From positions 294,810,793 to 294,874,792 of the forward strand of contig NC_056523.1 of NCBI RefSeq assembly GCF_019175285.1: DNA of 64,000 nt. The letters are read 5' to 3'. Under the pieces are notes generated by a model. That model did no database searches, was not told where the DNA came from, and saw only the letters and a program-made list of their open reading frames with translations. Source of the stretch: Sceloporus undulatus. Its lineage: Eukaryota > Chordata > Lepidosauria > Squamata > Phrynosomatidae. The position numbers and the translations under genes were made by a program. This document shows positions 41,905 through 54,180 of the stretch, piece after piece. Within the stretch, counting starts at the first letter, position 1. Each line of letters opens with the position of its first letter.

Positions 41905-42156
41905 TTGTTGTTGTTTTTTATTTTTTGTTTTATTTATATACTGCTATTCCAAAGATCATAGCGGTGAACAGCAAGTAAGCTAATTAGCAAGTAAGCTAAT
42001 TTGCCCCCAACTGTCTGGGTACTCATTTTAGTGACCTTGGAAGGATGCAAGCCTGAGTCGAGCTTGGGCCCTTTTGCTGGTCTTGAACTCACAACCTTGT
42101 GGTTTTGAGTGAATGGCTGCAGTACAGGCATTTAACCACTGTGCCACCAGGGCTCC
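41905..42156 (-). repeat. tRNA-derived SINE, second family
   Basis: The minus strand begins GAGCCCTGGTGGCACAGTGG TTAAATGCC (A-box) with GGTTGTGAGTTCAAGACC (B-box), and ends CACCGCTATGATCTTTGG with GCAGTATATAAATAAAAC, an L2-type tail. Different from the Sauria-SINE-like copy at 37963. Confidence 0.75.
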
Positions 42157-43244
42157 TGATGACAGGCAAACCATTTTAGTGACAAAGATATGAGAAGAAG
42201 GTGACAATAGAAGCTGAAAAAGAATGCTGTGAGAGATGAGAGATAACCACAGTATGAATAGAGTTTTTTCCCAAGAGGACACACAAGGAAAGCTGTATTT
42301 CTTTAGTGCTGTACATAGAAAAGCAACATCCCCTGGAAACAGACTGTGGAGGTGTGGGAGACAAAAGATAGGCAGGATTTCATGTCTGATCAGTAGGATG
42401 GTTTGCAATATCAACAAGTAGTGAGAATATCCCAGAAGACAAAGACATGGATAGAAATGTCAAACTTGGTCATATTTTTTATCAAGAAAAAAGAGCAGAT
42501 GTTGATTGACTGTTCTTACATAATCAGGTGATCCATCTATATTTGTGACTATAAAGAGCAAGAAAATTAACATGCATTATTACTGGGATGTAGAATATGA
42601 ACCTCAATGCAGAATAGTGTTCAGGGCTAATAGTACAAAGCTACTGTTTCAAAAAGTTTCATCAGTGTAGAAAGTTGTGAAAATATCTCCATACTGAACT
42701 TACAAAGATAAAGGGAAACACACAGCAAGGGAGGTGGTGAACAGAGACACTAAAACATCAGTGTGAGCCAATGGTAACATGCAAAAGTTCAAACTTCGGA
42801 TTTTGAAAAACCCATCAAATTCCATAAGATAAAAGCAGAAACAATTAAGTTACACCAGTGTCAGGTATGCTTAAAAAATACTGAGAATACCCTCAAAGCA
42901 GGACCTATTTCACATACTTGGGGAAAACTGCTAATGCTACCTTCTAATTTGAACTTACACATTAAACACCAAATGAATATTTTCATAAATGTAGAGTACA
43001 GTTTCTGTTGTTCTGCTTTTAGAACTGGTCAACTCTGATGCTCTAGCAGAAGCATAAAACTTGGAAATAAGGGGGGGGGGGAGGATTTTCAATGATTGCC
43101 ATTACTGAATCACCATATTACAGTAGGGTGAAATCAATCATTAATATGGAATTACACAAATTATATGAGTGCATAGCTTTAAAGACATATCACATGCCCT
43201 TTCCAATTTCTTACTAACAATGATCTTTTTATTCATGTACTCAC

Positions 43245-43388
43245 ACGAACAATGTGAACACCAGAACTTCTTCCGTCTGCAACACTCAAGGCAACATTGC
43301 CTTGGCTGCCATGCAGATCCCTAGAGCTGCCATAGTAAAAGCTGCTAACTGGCGCATAATTGGAATTAAAGGACCTAGACAGCATGCT
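43245..43388 (-). CDS. ERBIN: ERBIN cassette exon (48 codons)
   Basis: Encodes SMLSRSFNSNYAPVSSFYYG, SSRDLHGSQGNVALSVADGR and SSGVHIVR. I recall the same segment (MLSRSFNSNF, SSRDLHGSQG) in longer ERBIN isoforms. Phase 0 at both ends (TTCAG acceptor, CGT/GTGAGT donor), so it can be included or skipped with the 40818 exon. Confidence 0.88.
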
Positions 43389-44889
43389 CTGAATAAAGAG
43401 GGGACAGATAACAGAGATTAGTGCTGCATGCATAAACCACGAGACATGTTACACATAGAGTAAGTACAGATGTGTATTGCATCTCATGCAAAAATAATCA
43501 TCATCATGCATATAAAGTGTAAGAAACATTGTAATATATAATCTCAGTGACAAGCCTTATAATTTCTTATAGTATAACTCAACATGCAGGCTGACATAAT
43601 ACAGACACAAATTCCTTGAAAACAAGTCCATTAAAAGGTCCTTGTGGCCAAGGAAAACAGACATTTAGTGTTCACATTTTAAATATAGTCAACATACAGC
43701 TATGTTGACAGAAGGGAGATAAGTGAAGTATTTTTTTTTCCTGAAAGAGTGTTCTGAGTAGCAAAACAAATGCATTATTTCTTTAATAAAAATATTTTTC
43801 TGCTCTTTCAAAAAATAGCATAACATTATGATTACTTGAGTTTAACATGCTTCTGATATACTTAGAAGAGTAGTTTCAGATTTACCAAGTATAGAATTTC
43901 CAGCGTGATTATATTATGTGCATGCGTTCACAAGGTGAAAGTAGTTTCCAATACTTATTTGGACAATTATGATACTGCTTTAAGCCACCAACTTTAAAAA
44001 CGATTTTTTATGAAGACCAGAAGAAGAGATACAACAAATGGCAAAGATTTTTATTGTGTGTGCAAAATTAGCTAATGAATTCTGTATAGTGTTGAACATA
44101 TTAGAACAAATTCACAGTGTCTAACATATTTGCCATATTACTAAAATTAGAGGGGAAAAAGACAAATAATATTTTAAGCATTTTAGAGCCCTTCCTAACA
44201 GATCCTCAGCAAAGAGGAGTTAGTTTATTTGAACAATATTTTTCCTTCATGAAAGATAAAAATAGTAAAAGAAAACCAGCAAATGAAAGAGTATACTAAA
44301 AAAAACTATGAAAATTAAAATCAGTAGAGGTTAAAGAATGCTCACAATGTACCCACAAACTGCTTGCTAAAATAATTTCTGATAGAATTCAGAAAAAAAC
44401 TACTAAAAATGAAAATATTTAAAATATGTTGAAAGAGTTAACAAGGCAGGTGTCCCACAAGGAGGAGATACACATACTGGGGATAGATACTAAAAAGTCT
44501 TCTCCTTGCTCTAGGGGCATGCATTTCAAGAATCAATGAGGCTTCTACTGAAGAAGTTTATCAGTTGGCCAACTCAACCAGGAGAATGCTACTTCCCAAT
44601 CCTCAATTACTCTCCCTAGGATTTGGGGCACTGTAAATTGCTCCCCTTTGATCTGAGACTTCTGACCTGCCAAGTGGAGTCTGGCACTCTCCCGCTCTGC
44701 AGTGACTCATACATTAATGAATTAAGGTTGTAGGCTGTATTTCAGAGGAATGAACTGGCAAAACTACCGCTGAGTATATTATCCGCTGCCTAAGCAGACC
44801 CTATGAAATCAATGGGGCCACCGTAAGTCAATAGGGCGCTTAAAGGCACATACACAATGTTATGCAGTAACATAACATTGTAAACTGAC

Positions 44890-45615
44890 TTGGAACAACT
44901 ACAAAAGAAGGTCAAAGAAGAAAGGGCAAGATTAGGTTTACTGCTGAATATAATGAAAACAAAAATAATGACCATGGAGGAACTACATGAATTGAACCCA
45001 GACAATGAGGAAATCAAAATAATTAAAGAGTTCCTGTACCTTGGATCAAATATTGATCAGAATGGAGACTGCAATCAAGAAATCAGAAGAAGACTAGGAC
45101 TGGAAAGGACAACCATGACAGAACTAGACAAGATCCTAAAGTGTAAAGATATCCAACTGAGCACTAAAGTTAGAATCATTCAAGCCAGCATATTCCTTAT
45201 CACCGTGTACAGATCTGAGAGGTGGATGGGTAAGAAAGCCAACAGGAATAAAATCAACTCATTTGTTATATGGTGCCGAGAAGAGTGCTGAGGATACCAT
45301 AGACAGCCAAAAAGACAAACAAATGGGTTCTGGAACAGATCAAGCCTCAACTCTCCCTGGAAACCACGATGATGGAACTGAGGCTGTCATATTTCAATCA
45401 CCTGAGAAGGCATGACTAGAAAAGACAATAATGCAAGGGCAACAGAGAGATCGCATGCCAGATGAACAGACTCAACCAGAGAGGTCACATGCACAAATTT
45501 GCAGGATCCAAGCAGAGCAGTTAAGGACAGGGGGTCTTGGAGATGTCTCATCCAAGGGGTCACCATGAGCAGGGGCCGACTCGTGGGCAGTTAATAACAA
45601 CAGCAACAACAACAA
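44890..45615 (+). mobile_element. RTE-BovB LINE, 3' part
   Basis: Encodes the C-terminal part of the BovB reverse transcriptase: NIMKTKIMTMEELHEL, IKEFLYLGSNIDQNGDCNQE, IRRRLGLERTTMTELDKILK and VRIIQASIFLITVYRSERW. It is followed by the typical 3' end GTCACCATGAGCAGGGGCCG and (CAACAA)n. Truncated at both the N-terminus and by a stop. It lies antisense to ERBIN in the largest intron. BovB is usual in squamates. Confidence 0.85.
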
Positions 45616-45619
45616 AAAT

Positions 45620-46510
45620 GCAGCCTAATGAGGTAGTAGAGTCCAGGAGCTGTAGAGCAGATTTACCATTTCAAATGCTTCCTGACATTATTAATTTTCA
45701 GATAACTTGGCTCAGAGCAACAAAAACTACATCCTGTACCTGTAGTCTAAAGTGTTAACAGTTCATTCTACTATCACATTTGCTGAGCATGCAGAACAGA
45801 CCTTCTGACTAAAATATTATAGACCAGTTTTATTTCCTTATAGACAATTGGTTAGAATGGTAACTGGACATTTTTCATTACATTGTGGTAAACAGAAGAA
45901 TCTCACAGATTTTCTCTTTTTAAAATGAACGTTCAAATCAGGGGGTGGGGTGGGGGGAGATGGATAATCCCCTAAGGGGTTAAGACAAAATAGGGTGCAT
46001 CCCTCCCATTCCAGTCTCAGTGCCATGGCTCTGGGTCTGTATAAATTTGCAAGATTAAAGATTATTCAGCTCTTGCACTAAGAAGCTAACTCCATGAGCT
46101 TAGTTTGAGTACCTTGGCATTAATTCTTTTAATGGCTTTTCTACCAGTTTCACATGTGGACTTCATTATCCCTGATGTGACCTTTATTGAATTCAATCTC
46201 AACAGGGGCTCATTTAAAATAACCACTGCAGTCCAACAAACACAGTGAAATGGTGAGAGACAGCCATACCTACACTACTATTGGAACTAAAAATAAATAT
46301 TCCATGACAATACATTTGTATGTAAAATATTCCTTTTAAATGGGGTCATCTAAAGAGTACCATTGAAAGAGATAACCTGGGTGTTTCCTAAAGAAACAAT
46401 CTAAGCATATTATGTATTAGTTAAGAATTTATACCAACCTTTAAACTCTAGGACATCTGTAGTATAAGACTGCTAATGGTTGTTACATACAGGTCTTGAG
46501 TCCTAAATTA
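45620..46510 (-). other. ERBIN: ERBIN intron, nothing recognised
   Basis: Non-coding stretch inside the 43389-52651 intron. No clear repeat seen. Confidence 0.45.
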
Positions 46511-46515
46511 CACTA

Positions 46516-46734
46516 CAGTGGGCCCTTGTTATACGCTGGGGTTTGGTTCCAAGATCCCCCGTGTATAACAAAATCCGTGTATGCTCAAGTCCCATTACAT
46601 ATAATGACATAGCAAAATGGTGTCCCTTATAAAAAATGGAAAATCAAGGTAAATTTATACTTTTTTGGAACCTTTTCAAACTGTGTATACTTAAATCTGT
46701 GTATAAAAAATCAGTGTATAAGAAGGGCTGACTG
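46516..46734 (+). mobile_element. Tigger-like MITE, complete
   Basis: TA at 46514-46515 and 46735-46736, ends CAGTGGGCCCTTGTTATAC and GAAGGGCTGACTG. Very similar to 19223, but 'GTGTATA' replaces 'GTGGATA' in the repeated phrase. Confidence 0.85.
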
Positions 46735-46904
46735 TATCTCGTAAACCACATACATTTGTGTGGACAATACAATTTGCACCAGGAGTGTCTTCTTGCCATG
46801 GTTAAAATACCATAAAAGACCATTTTAGTACTGCTTTACATAAGGGGTTAACAATATGTTATGTGTGTATGATGTGTGTCTTCTTGGCAGTCTATCGCTA
46901 AATA

Positions 46905-47045
46905 CAGACAGGCCAAAATAAAACTGCTTCGGATCACTTTGGAGATATGTTGTTTAAACGATGCATATGTCCCAAGAGTCCAGAAGCCATGCCAAAGCCA
47001 CACTCCAGTCCTAAGGACTGGAGCATGGCTTTGGCGTGGCTAAAA
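46905..47045. repeat. MITE fragment (GGGCCCAAACAGACAGG family)
   Basis: Shares ACAGACAGGCCAAAATAAA, TGCTTCGGATCACTTTGGAG and CACTCCAGTCCT with the complete copy at 51910, but lacks the right arm. Confidence 0.7.
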
Positions 47046-47264
47046 CCGCAGAAAATTGTGGTTTAGGCATAACAAGAAATCACAGAAAATTGAAAATGGA
47101 ATAAAAACCTCTTAATGCACAAGATGATAGGGAATACAAGTGTGCTAACCCAAGACTCGCCATGTTTATAGCCATATGATTTAAATTATATTTTAATATT
47201 ACCTGTGAGGAATGCAGACCTAGATCCCTCAATACTTTTTTTTAAAAAATTACTTGAAATCTTC

Positions 47265-47385
47265 ATTGTTGTTGTTGTTGTTGTTGTTGATGATGATGCG
47301 TGCCTTAAAGTCATTCCCAACTTATGGCAACTCTAAGACAAATCTATTAAGGGGTTTTCCTGGCAGCTTTCTACCATGCAGTTAT
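47265..47385 (-). repeat. tRNA-derived SINE tail
   Basis: (GTT)n then GCGTGCCTTAAAGTCATTCC, CAACTTATGGCAACTC and GGGGTTTTCCTGGCAGC, the reverse complement of the SINE 3' half seen at 37963. Confidence 0.65.
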
Positions 47386-47534
47386 TGACTACTGTCTACA
47401 CAGACTTTATGCTCCAAGATAGAAATACTTTTCATTTTGACCATATAAAATGATCAAACACAACTTTTAAAACTATATGGACCTAGTAATAATTAATAAA
47501 CAGCTATCTAGATAAGAAAATTTCAGCTATCTGT

Positions 47535-47893
47535 GGCACGTTACAGACGGGCCAATGAGACGCCGTCATTACGCGCGAGGGGCGGCGCTTCCTGACACGC
47601 CTTGCCCCATGTGCGTAACAAGTACATCAAAATGGCGGCGGGGCAACATACAGATGGGCGCCACCATTTTGACATCGCGGATGCACAGCGTCCAGATGTC
47701 ACGTGCCAGAAGTGGCGCCGCGAGTGCGCGCCTCGCACCTTGCGGTGCCACTTCCGGGGTGCAGGAAGAAGCGCCATTTTGGCGCTTCTTTCTTGCTGCG
47801 CCCGGGAACCGCGCAGTTTGGCTGCTGAGGTTCCCGGACACAGCAACCGGCAGCGGCGTGAGACCGTCCGTTTTGGGTGGTCTGTAACACGCC
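47535..47893. mobile_element. GC-rich MITE (GTTACAGAC-ended)
   Basis: Inverted ends GGCACGTTACAGACGGGCCA and the complement of TTTGGGTGGTCTGTAACACG. A GC- and CpG-rich core in AT-rich intron DNA, with internal inverted pairs (GAAGCGCCATTTTGGCGCTT at about 47767). Open frames in the core are composition effects. The 57248 copy has related ends. Confidence 0.75.
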
Positions 47894-48969
47894 TAAGAAT
47901 AATTTTAGAAATATCATTTTGCTGATCAATCTCCTAGAGTAGCCAACAGATATCCCTGGGAAGTTTTAATGCATGGCCCAAACTGTCAGCCATATTGCCA
48001 GTGAAAATTAACATCTACAGAACTGCAAAGTCATCATGTATGTGATATTTATGACAAGGCAGGGACATGTAGATAAATGTCCTTGAGGCCAGAAACCAAG
48101 ATGTGGATTCAGTACTGCACCTGTGTATGTACAGTGAAGTAATGGCTTATGCCATGTGCTGGGAGAGTTACATCAGCCAAGGATATATAAGGCTGTGTCT
48201 TAATGTAAACAATTGTGGGTTACAGTGAGTGGGTTACAGAGTAGTTGGTGTCGATGTGTGGAGTTGGTGATAGATATTGTGAGCTTGAGAGGAACTCTTA
48301 TGTGTTTGTACAGTTCCTATCTCTGTATATAGCACTTGTAAATAAATCTCTTCACCTGCAGCTGTCCTGTCCAGCTTCCTCATTCCCTACTGGTATCTAA
48401 GTACCTGGGTATAAATACTGAAGTCTCATTCAAGCCTCATTACCAACATGATAAACAGCCCCCCACTTAGAAACTTGGTGCCACTCCAATTATGTTTCTT
48501 ACATTACATAGAAAATTCCTTCAATCTGTTTTTAGTAAACAGCACAAAATTTAGAATTAAAAAAATCAAGATTCTTCTGAGCGCATGCTGAGCATGAGCG
48601 TATCCTTTCAGACCTAGGTTGGAAGGCCACAGGATTGGATACAAATTTCCCTTTCTGCAACAAAAATATTCTTTGTTCATGGAAGGGGTCAAAAACAACA
48701 GAAGTAAGGGAAGAAAGGGTTTGCACCAATTCCCTCTTTCCTCTGCTGACCCTAGCACAACCCACCACAAGGCTGCAGAGCAATATTGCTGGGGAATGGA
48801 AGAAAAAGAGATTTTCAGAAGGTAAAATGAGTTGCACATGAAGAGATAATCAGCAAAGACATTATAGCAAGTAAAGGAGTACATCAGCAAAAATTCCCCA
48901 ACTTTCAACCACAGATGTGCCATTTAATTCTGCTCTCCACAAATCAGGATGTACTTCAGAATTCTTCTT

Positions 48970-49130
48970 TATTGTTCTTATGTGCCTTCATGTTGTTTCA
49001 GACTTAAGATGACCCCAAAGGAAACCCATCACAGAGCTTTTCAATCCCAGGTGTATGACTCCTCCGGCCCCAAGGTCGCTCAGTGGGTTTCCATGGCTCA
49101 GCAGGGAATCAGACCCTGATCTCCAGGGTC
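48970..49130 (-). repeat. tRNA-derived SINE
   Basis: TATGTGCCTTCATGTTGTTT, AAGGTCGCTCAGTGGGTTTC and CTGATCTCCAGGGTC, the reverse complement of the 37963 family. Confidence 0.65.
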
Positions 49131-49136
49131 AAAGTA

Positions 49137-49494
49137 CAGTGGACCATCCACATTTGCTGGGGTTGTAGGCACAGGACCCCCGTAAAAGTGGGAAAACTAT
49201 AAATTAAAAAAAATTAAATGAGTGAACACCTCTCTAGGAATCTCTAGGTCCTCCAGCACAATATTATGGTCAACATCTGACAGAGGTTGTCCACAGAATT
49301 GTGCCGGAAGGCCTACAAATGCCTAGAGAAGTATTCTCTCTAAAAATCTCTAGGTCCTTCAGCACAGATTCTAGTAGATGTTAACCACAGAGTCATGCTA
49401 CAGGACCTAGAGATTCCTAGAGAGAACATTTTAATCAAATCCATAGATAATCAAATTTGCAAAAGTCAAAGCTGCAAATGTGGAGGGCTAGCTG
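49137..49494. mobile_element. Tigger-like MITE with internal inverted repeat
   Basis: TA at 49135-49136 and 49495-49496. Ends CAGTGGACCATCCACATTTG and the complement of CAAATGTGGAGGGCTAGCTG. The interior carries repeated TCTCTAGGTCCTYCAGCACA words in both orientations. Confidence 0.8.
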
Positions 49495-50597
49495 TACAAT
49501 GCTCAAACCACTACACTATACTGGCTCTCACAGTTCTACTCTGTATAAAAATTCACTCCTGCTTTTCTAACCAACCAATTTACAAAGCAAATCTTCCTTG
49601 CAGGATCCGGTTGTCTGGGAAGTATTTAAAATATTTTATCAGGATGAGGGGTGGAAGCTGAGGCTGCAAAAGCTCTTTAACTGCTGCTGCATTCCAGAAT
49701 ACTGCTGGGGAATGGGAAACAAAAGCGGAGGAGAGTGCGGGGGAAACAGCTTTCTACATATACGAAGGAGAGGATGGGAAACAAAATGCAATACTAACTA
49801 CCCAAAGAGTGAGACAGTGCAAATGGTATCACCACACCTCAAGCTATCATTACGTGTACAGTATTTTTGGATAGGGAAAGGAGGGGAAAGGGAAGAAGAA
49901 ACTCTAGCTGATGACATTCAGAAACAGAAGACACAGACTAACTCTCCCAAAAAGCCACTCCACATTTGTTTGACAGCCTAATTTAACAGCTGTAATATTG
50001 CCTTTCCCTGAATACAGTATTTGGCCCTTAGGCCTTCTTACCAGCTAAAATCAAAGACTATCTCATCTTTCACTTTTTGGTAGGTGGTTTTGTTGGAAAC
50101 ATTTATTTTCATAACAGCTTTATACAGTAAATATCTTCTGTCTATACAGGGCTCTCAAATGTGTAAATTACACATTGGGTCAGATAAAAGGTCCAATATG
50201 GATTGTAACAGATCAGAAAATATGTGTGTAAACAGAAGGAGCCCTAGCGTTTCCAACAGTGGAAACAAATAGGTCTTCATTGACTAGTTCAGCTTATAAA
50301 ATCACACCCTCTGTCTAGCAGATAGTCAAGGAAATGTACAATAAAAACACTAAAACCTCACATAAAACAAGGAGCATAGGAATTTAACCATACAACAGCA
50401 TTTATCAGTGTCAATTACTATTAAAAAGCAGAAAAGTGTCATTAAATACTCATGCAAGAGCAATTCTTACAGAACATGCCAAAACAGCTGTCAGCCTATA
50501 TTCACCCTAGGACCATCACGTTTTTAGCCACAGACGAGTGAGCAACTCTCAGTTATAACCTTTACTTGCAGACTAAAAGTGGTTCAGCTCCCTAAAT

Positions 50598-51277
50598 CAG
50601 TGGTGGACAAAATGCAGCCCCCAGGGGTCAAAAATATTTTTTGACAAAGATATATATTTTGGCAGAAATACATATACTTTGCTCCATAACAACCCTAAAT
50701 GTACTCTAGGGAGGGTGGAGGGCATTTCCACCACATTTAAAGACCCCCTAGAGCCCCCAGGGGTCAAACACAGTTCTTGCCAAAAATAAATAAATATTTT
50801 TAAACATTATTTTGCCCCACAATGTTCTACAATGTTTACTAAGGGGTGTGGGGTGCATTTCCACCACCTTTTTTGCCCTCACTAGCCAATGTAGGCCCAG
50901 GAAATGCTTTTTTAATGAAAGCTCAACACATGGTAAAAATGCCCCATGTCCCTAGAAGCATGGGTGGAAATTGGAGGATTGCTGTTGCTTTTTGTAGAAG
51001 CATGCACATCTCTCCACATTCTTCTAGGGCAGTGATGGCGAACCTATGGCACACGTGCCAGAGGTGACACTCAGAGCCCTCTCTGTGGGCACATGTGCCA
51101 TCGCCCCAGCACAGAGTTTGCCAGAGTTTGTTACTAGAAAGCCAGAGGGACATGGCACTTTGCAATAAATAAGTGGGTTTTGGGTTGCAGTTTGGGCACT
51201 CAGCCTCTAAAAGGTTCACCATCACTGTTCTAGGGGGATAATGTAGTCCCCTAGCCATCCACAGTTGCCCACTTCTG
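50598..51277. mobile_element. hAT MITE, outer element
   Basis: Ends CAGTGGTGGACAAAATG and the complement of CACAGTTGCCCACTTCTG. Flanks CCCTAAAT and CTCTAAAG match at 6 of 8 bases, a worn 8-bp duplication. It contains a younger hAT at 51030-51227. Confidence 0.75.
51030..51227. mobile_element. hAT (Charlie-like) MITE, nested, exact duplication
   Basis: Ends CAGTGATGGCGAACCTATGG and the complement of GGTTCACCATCACTG. Flanks TTCTAGGG at 51022-51029 and 51228-51235 are identical. The right part, on the minus strand, reads CCAAACTGCAACCCAAAACC, a sequence I associate with the OposCharlie (OC1-type) hAT group known from several vertebrates. That assignment is from memory. Confidence 0.85.
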
Positions 51278-51909
51278 CTCTAAAGGAAACTGAATTTTAT
51301 ATCCTCAAGAACAGCATTAAAGTAAAAGAATAATCATGATGCACTTGATACCTGAAGACAACCCTGGAACATGGTTGTCTTAATTAATACTTGCTGCTAT
51401 ATTTTAAATCTACAACATAAATATTTGCCTTCCTCCTTTTCCATAATTATACATCATTTATGTTGAAATGTAACACATGTTGTGAGCTGTCTGCATCAGT
51501 ACAATAATCCTGTCAAAACAGATGTGTGAATGCACATTTATTTTAAAATGTAACCTCTTTTAAGTATCTCGTTAAGGACAGAGAGGAATTAGCTGGGAAT
51601 GCCTCCAGGGAAATCTTATGGCCAGAACCCACTTCTGAAAGGATTGGACTCGAATATTTACCACCATCAGGAGCATCAAAAATACTAATTAAATATCCCC
51701 AGGCTTTCCATGTATGTGTTTCTCTCTGTGTATATTAGAGAAAGTATTATATTGCCCTTAACCTTTTGAAGCCATCTCTCTCTTCTCTTAGTAGCGCCTA
51801 TAAAAGCTCTCAACCTTGCAAGTTTACTCGTTTAAGTTAGTATTGTCCCACTCCAAAGCAACTGTATTCCACTTTAGCTAGTTCCTTGCATTTTGTAGTT
51901 GCACACATA

Positions 51910-52144
51910 GGGCCCAAACAGACAGGCCAAAATAAAGCTGCTTCGGGTCACTTAGGAGGTATGCTGTTTAAATTATGCATGTGTCCTAAGAGGCCAGACG
52001 CTGCACCAAAGCCACGCTCCAGTCCTAAAGAGTGAAGCACAGCTTTGGCGCAACTTCTGGCCTCTTAAGATGCATGTGTCATTTAAACAGCATATCTCCA
52101 AAGTGACCTGAAGCAGCATTATTTTGGCCTGTCTGTTTGGGCCC
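51910..52144. mobile_element. Palindromic MITE (GGGCCCAAACAGACAGG family), complete
   Basis: Arms of about 110 bp: GGGCCCAAACAGACAGGCCA at left, TTGGCCTGTCTGTTTGGGCC at right, meeting near AAGAGTGAAG. Both sides carry ATA (51907-51909 and 52145-52147), a possible 3-bp duplication that would fit a PIF/Harbinger-type element. No coding. Confidence 0.8.
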
Positions 52145-52651
52145 ATACTTTGCCAGTTATAAAGCTCTGTTCATAGTATTTGCTATCCACCAATACAATT
52201 ATTATATATATTAGGTGATTCAAAAAGTATGACACAAAAATAAAGGTGCTCTTATTTGAATTTTGCACAATTTTCAAGTGATCATGCCCAAAGCTGGAGT
52301 GATAAGACAGTCATCAGGTACTGATTTTCTCATGTTTTTCTTATACAGTACATCTTAGCTTTCCAACAAAGAAGTCTATTTTGAAGTTACTTTCAAAGTA
52401 ATATTCCAACACTAAACCCAAGGAGAAAATAATGTACAACATGCCTATCAAAATCAAAACTGCTAATGACAAAAATTAAGCAAAATTAATTCGGGACTTC
52501 TGCTTGCCATAGATTAAATGAGAGAAGAGTGCCCTTTGATTAAGCATATCCAAGAATACCAAAACTTTCTGACACTTCCATAGTCAAACAAATTTTGAAA
52601 ACTAAGAATATGGAATATTCTATATGGAATATAGAAAGTAAAGTTGTTTAC

Positions 52652-54180
52652 CTTTTCTAATTTTTTGGCCTCAATGTGTCGCAGCACCTGTTCCCTCCAG
52701 TCATGAGGGACTTTACTTTTTCCTGGAGGATCTAGTAGAGAGTGTTCAGAATTAACCCGTGGGTTTGCTCTTTTAGAAGGACTAGTCCTTGAGTAATTGA
52801 AGTCACTAACTGACATGGTCCTCTCTGGTATTTCATTTGCTGAAGGACGAGCACTCTGAGGTCGAGGTACATTTGGCCCATCAACGCTATAGGTTCTTGC
52901 AGAAAGTGGTCTCTGTGGCCCTGACATTATAGGTGGGACTCTTCCCATTGAGTGTAAATCCCTGTATGTTAAATAATCTCCTTCGGGAACCTGGGGTCGC
53001 CGTGGAGGTCCAGAATCAGTAATGTTCATTGAAGTAGTAGAAGAGACACTGCTCTGACGCTGGAGAGTATTTCGAGTTGCTCCAGAAACAAGTCTATCAT
53101 TTGGTGGAACAGCCCACATTTCTACATGCCTCCCACTCATTCTTTGATGCATGTTATATGCAGCACTAGCTCTAACATTATTATGATTGGAGAAATTCAT
53201 GTTGGCAGAATGTTTCACAGAATTGCAGCTGTCTACAGTATCTGATCTTGGCAAGCGTTGAGGAGGTAAGCAGCTTTGTTCAGCTAGGGAGTTTTGTTTT
53301 GGGGGCCACAAAGATTCTTTGGCTGCCATACTGCTGCTATATTGGATATTATATTGGGGGGGGACTGAATGGTTGTGAAGTATTTGTCCCTTGTCCTTTT
53401 ATCAAATTAGTACCTTCAGGATTATGATTTGAATCAAATTTGAACACTGTTTTTGTGGATATTAAATCAGATGATGATGAACACCCAGGAAATACTTGTA
53501 ATGCCTGGTCATAAAGGAGAGTAGCTGACTTGCTCCGGACTATATTTTTTCCTTCTGGAGCCATTGTTGTTGATTTTACTGCTGGATTTGGCTGCTGGGA
53601 TCCAAGGTCGTTGATAATATCATAGATTTTCAGAGCACCTGTCTCTATATTAGTTATGCTGTGAGATTTCACAACTGGCCCACTCCTCTGTGGAGACAAA
53701 TCTTCAGTACTCTTTGAAAGACACATTTCTGAAGAAGAATCAGTATCAACAGTAGCACTTCTCTTTAGCGCTGATCTTTCTGCAGAGGGAGGCACTTCCT
53801 CAGAATGTCCATTGATATTGTTCATAGGACACAGATTAGAATATTTATTTTCATTTTCCACTACTTCTTTATTATTGTTGTTTAAAAATCCCTTTACTAG
53901 TGATATTTCCTGTGTTTTTATTTCTTCCACTACATTTGGTTGTATTCCTACCTCTTCAGTCAATTTGCAGATATTCCTATTAATTTGGTGTAATCTGTGA
54001 GACTCATCTGTAACACTAGTTAGCTCAACACCCCTCTCTATCAAAGCTAATCTCTCTTCGATGCTTAATCTAAATTCACTGAAATTGGTTACTTTGTCTT
54101 GGGCATCCAGTTTTTCTTCTGCAGTAACATTTATTTCACCTCCATTTTGTAAAAAACTATTAGAATTTTCATCTTCCTGC
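52652..54180 (-). CDS. ERBIN: ERBIN large central exon (frame broken by a G run)
   Basis: The long exon for the disordered middle region of ERBIN (LAP family scaffold). It encodes, in order: QEDENSN, LSIEERLALIERGVEL, NGHSEEVPPS, CLSKSTEDLSPQRSGPVVKS, HSITNIETGALKIYDIINDL, KNIVRSKSATLLYDQALQVF, SSSDLI, KFDSNHNPEGTNLIKGQG, then after a break YNIQYSSS, KHSANMNFSNHNNVRA, LQRQSSVSS, PEGDYLTYRDLHS, QRPLSARTYSVDGPN, IPERTMSVSDFNYSRTSPSK, and the end PGKSKVPHDWREQVLRHIEA with KKLEK. The run of eight G at 53356-53363 shifts the frame. With seven, the exon would be 1528 bp and fit the phases of both neighbours. All other sites look intact, so a sequence error is likely. Acceptor TTTCAG, donor AAG/GTAAAC. 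Confidence 0.93.

Noticed and set aside
47541-47925. Frames of 76-110 residues on both strands
   Set aside because: They lie within the GC-rich MITE at 47535-47893 and reflect its palindromes and composition.
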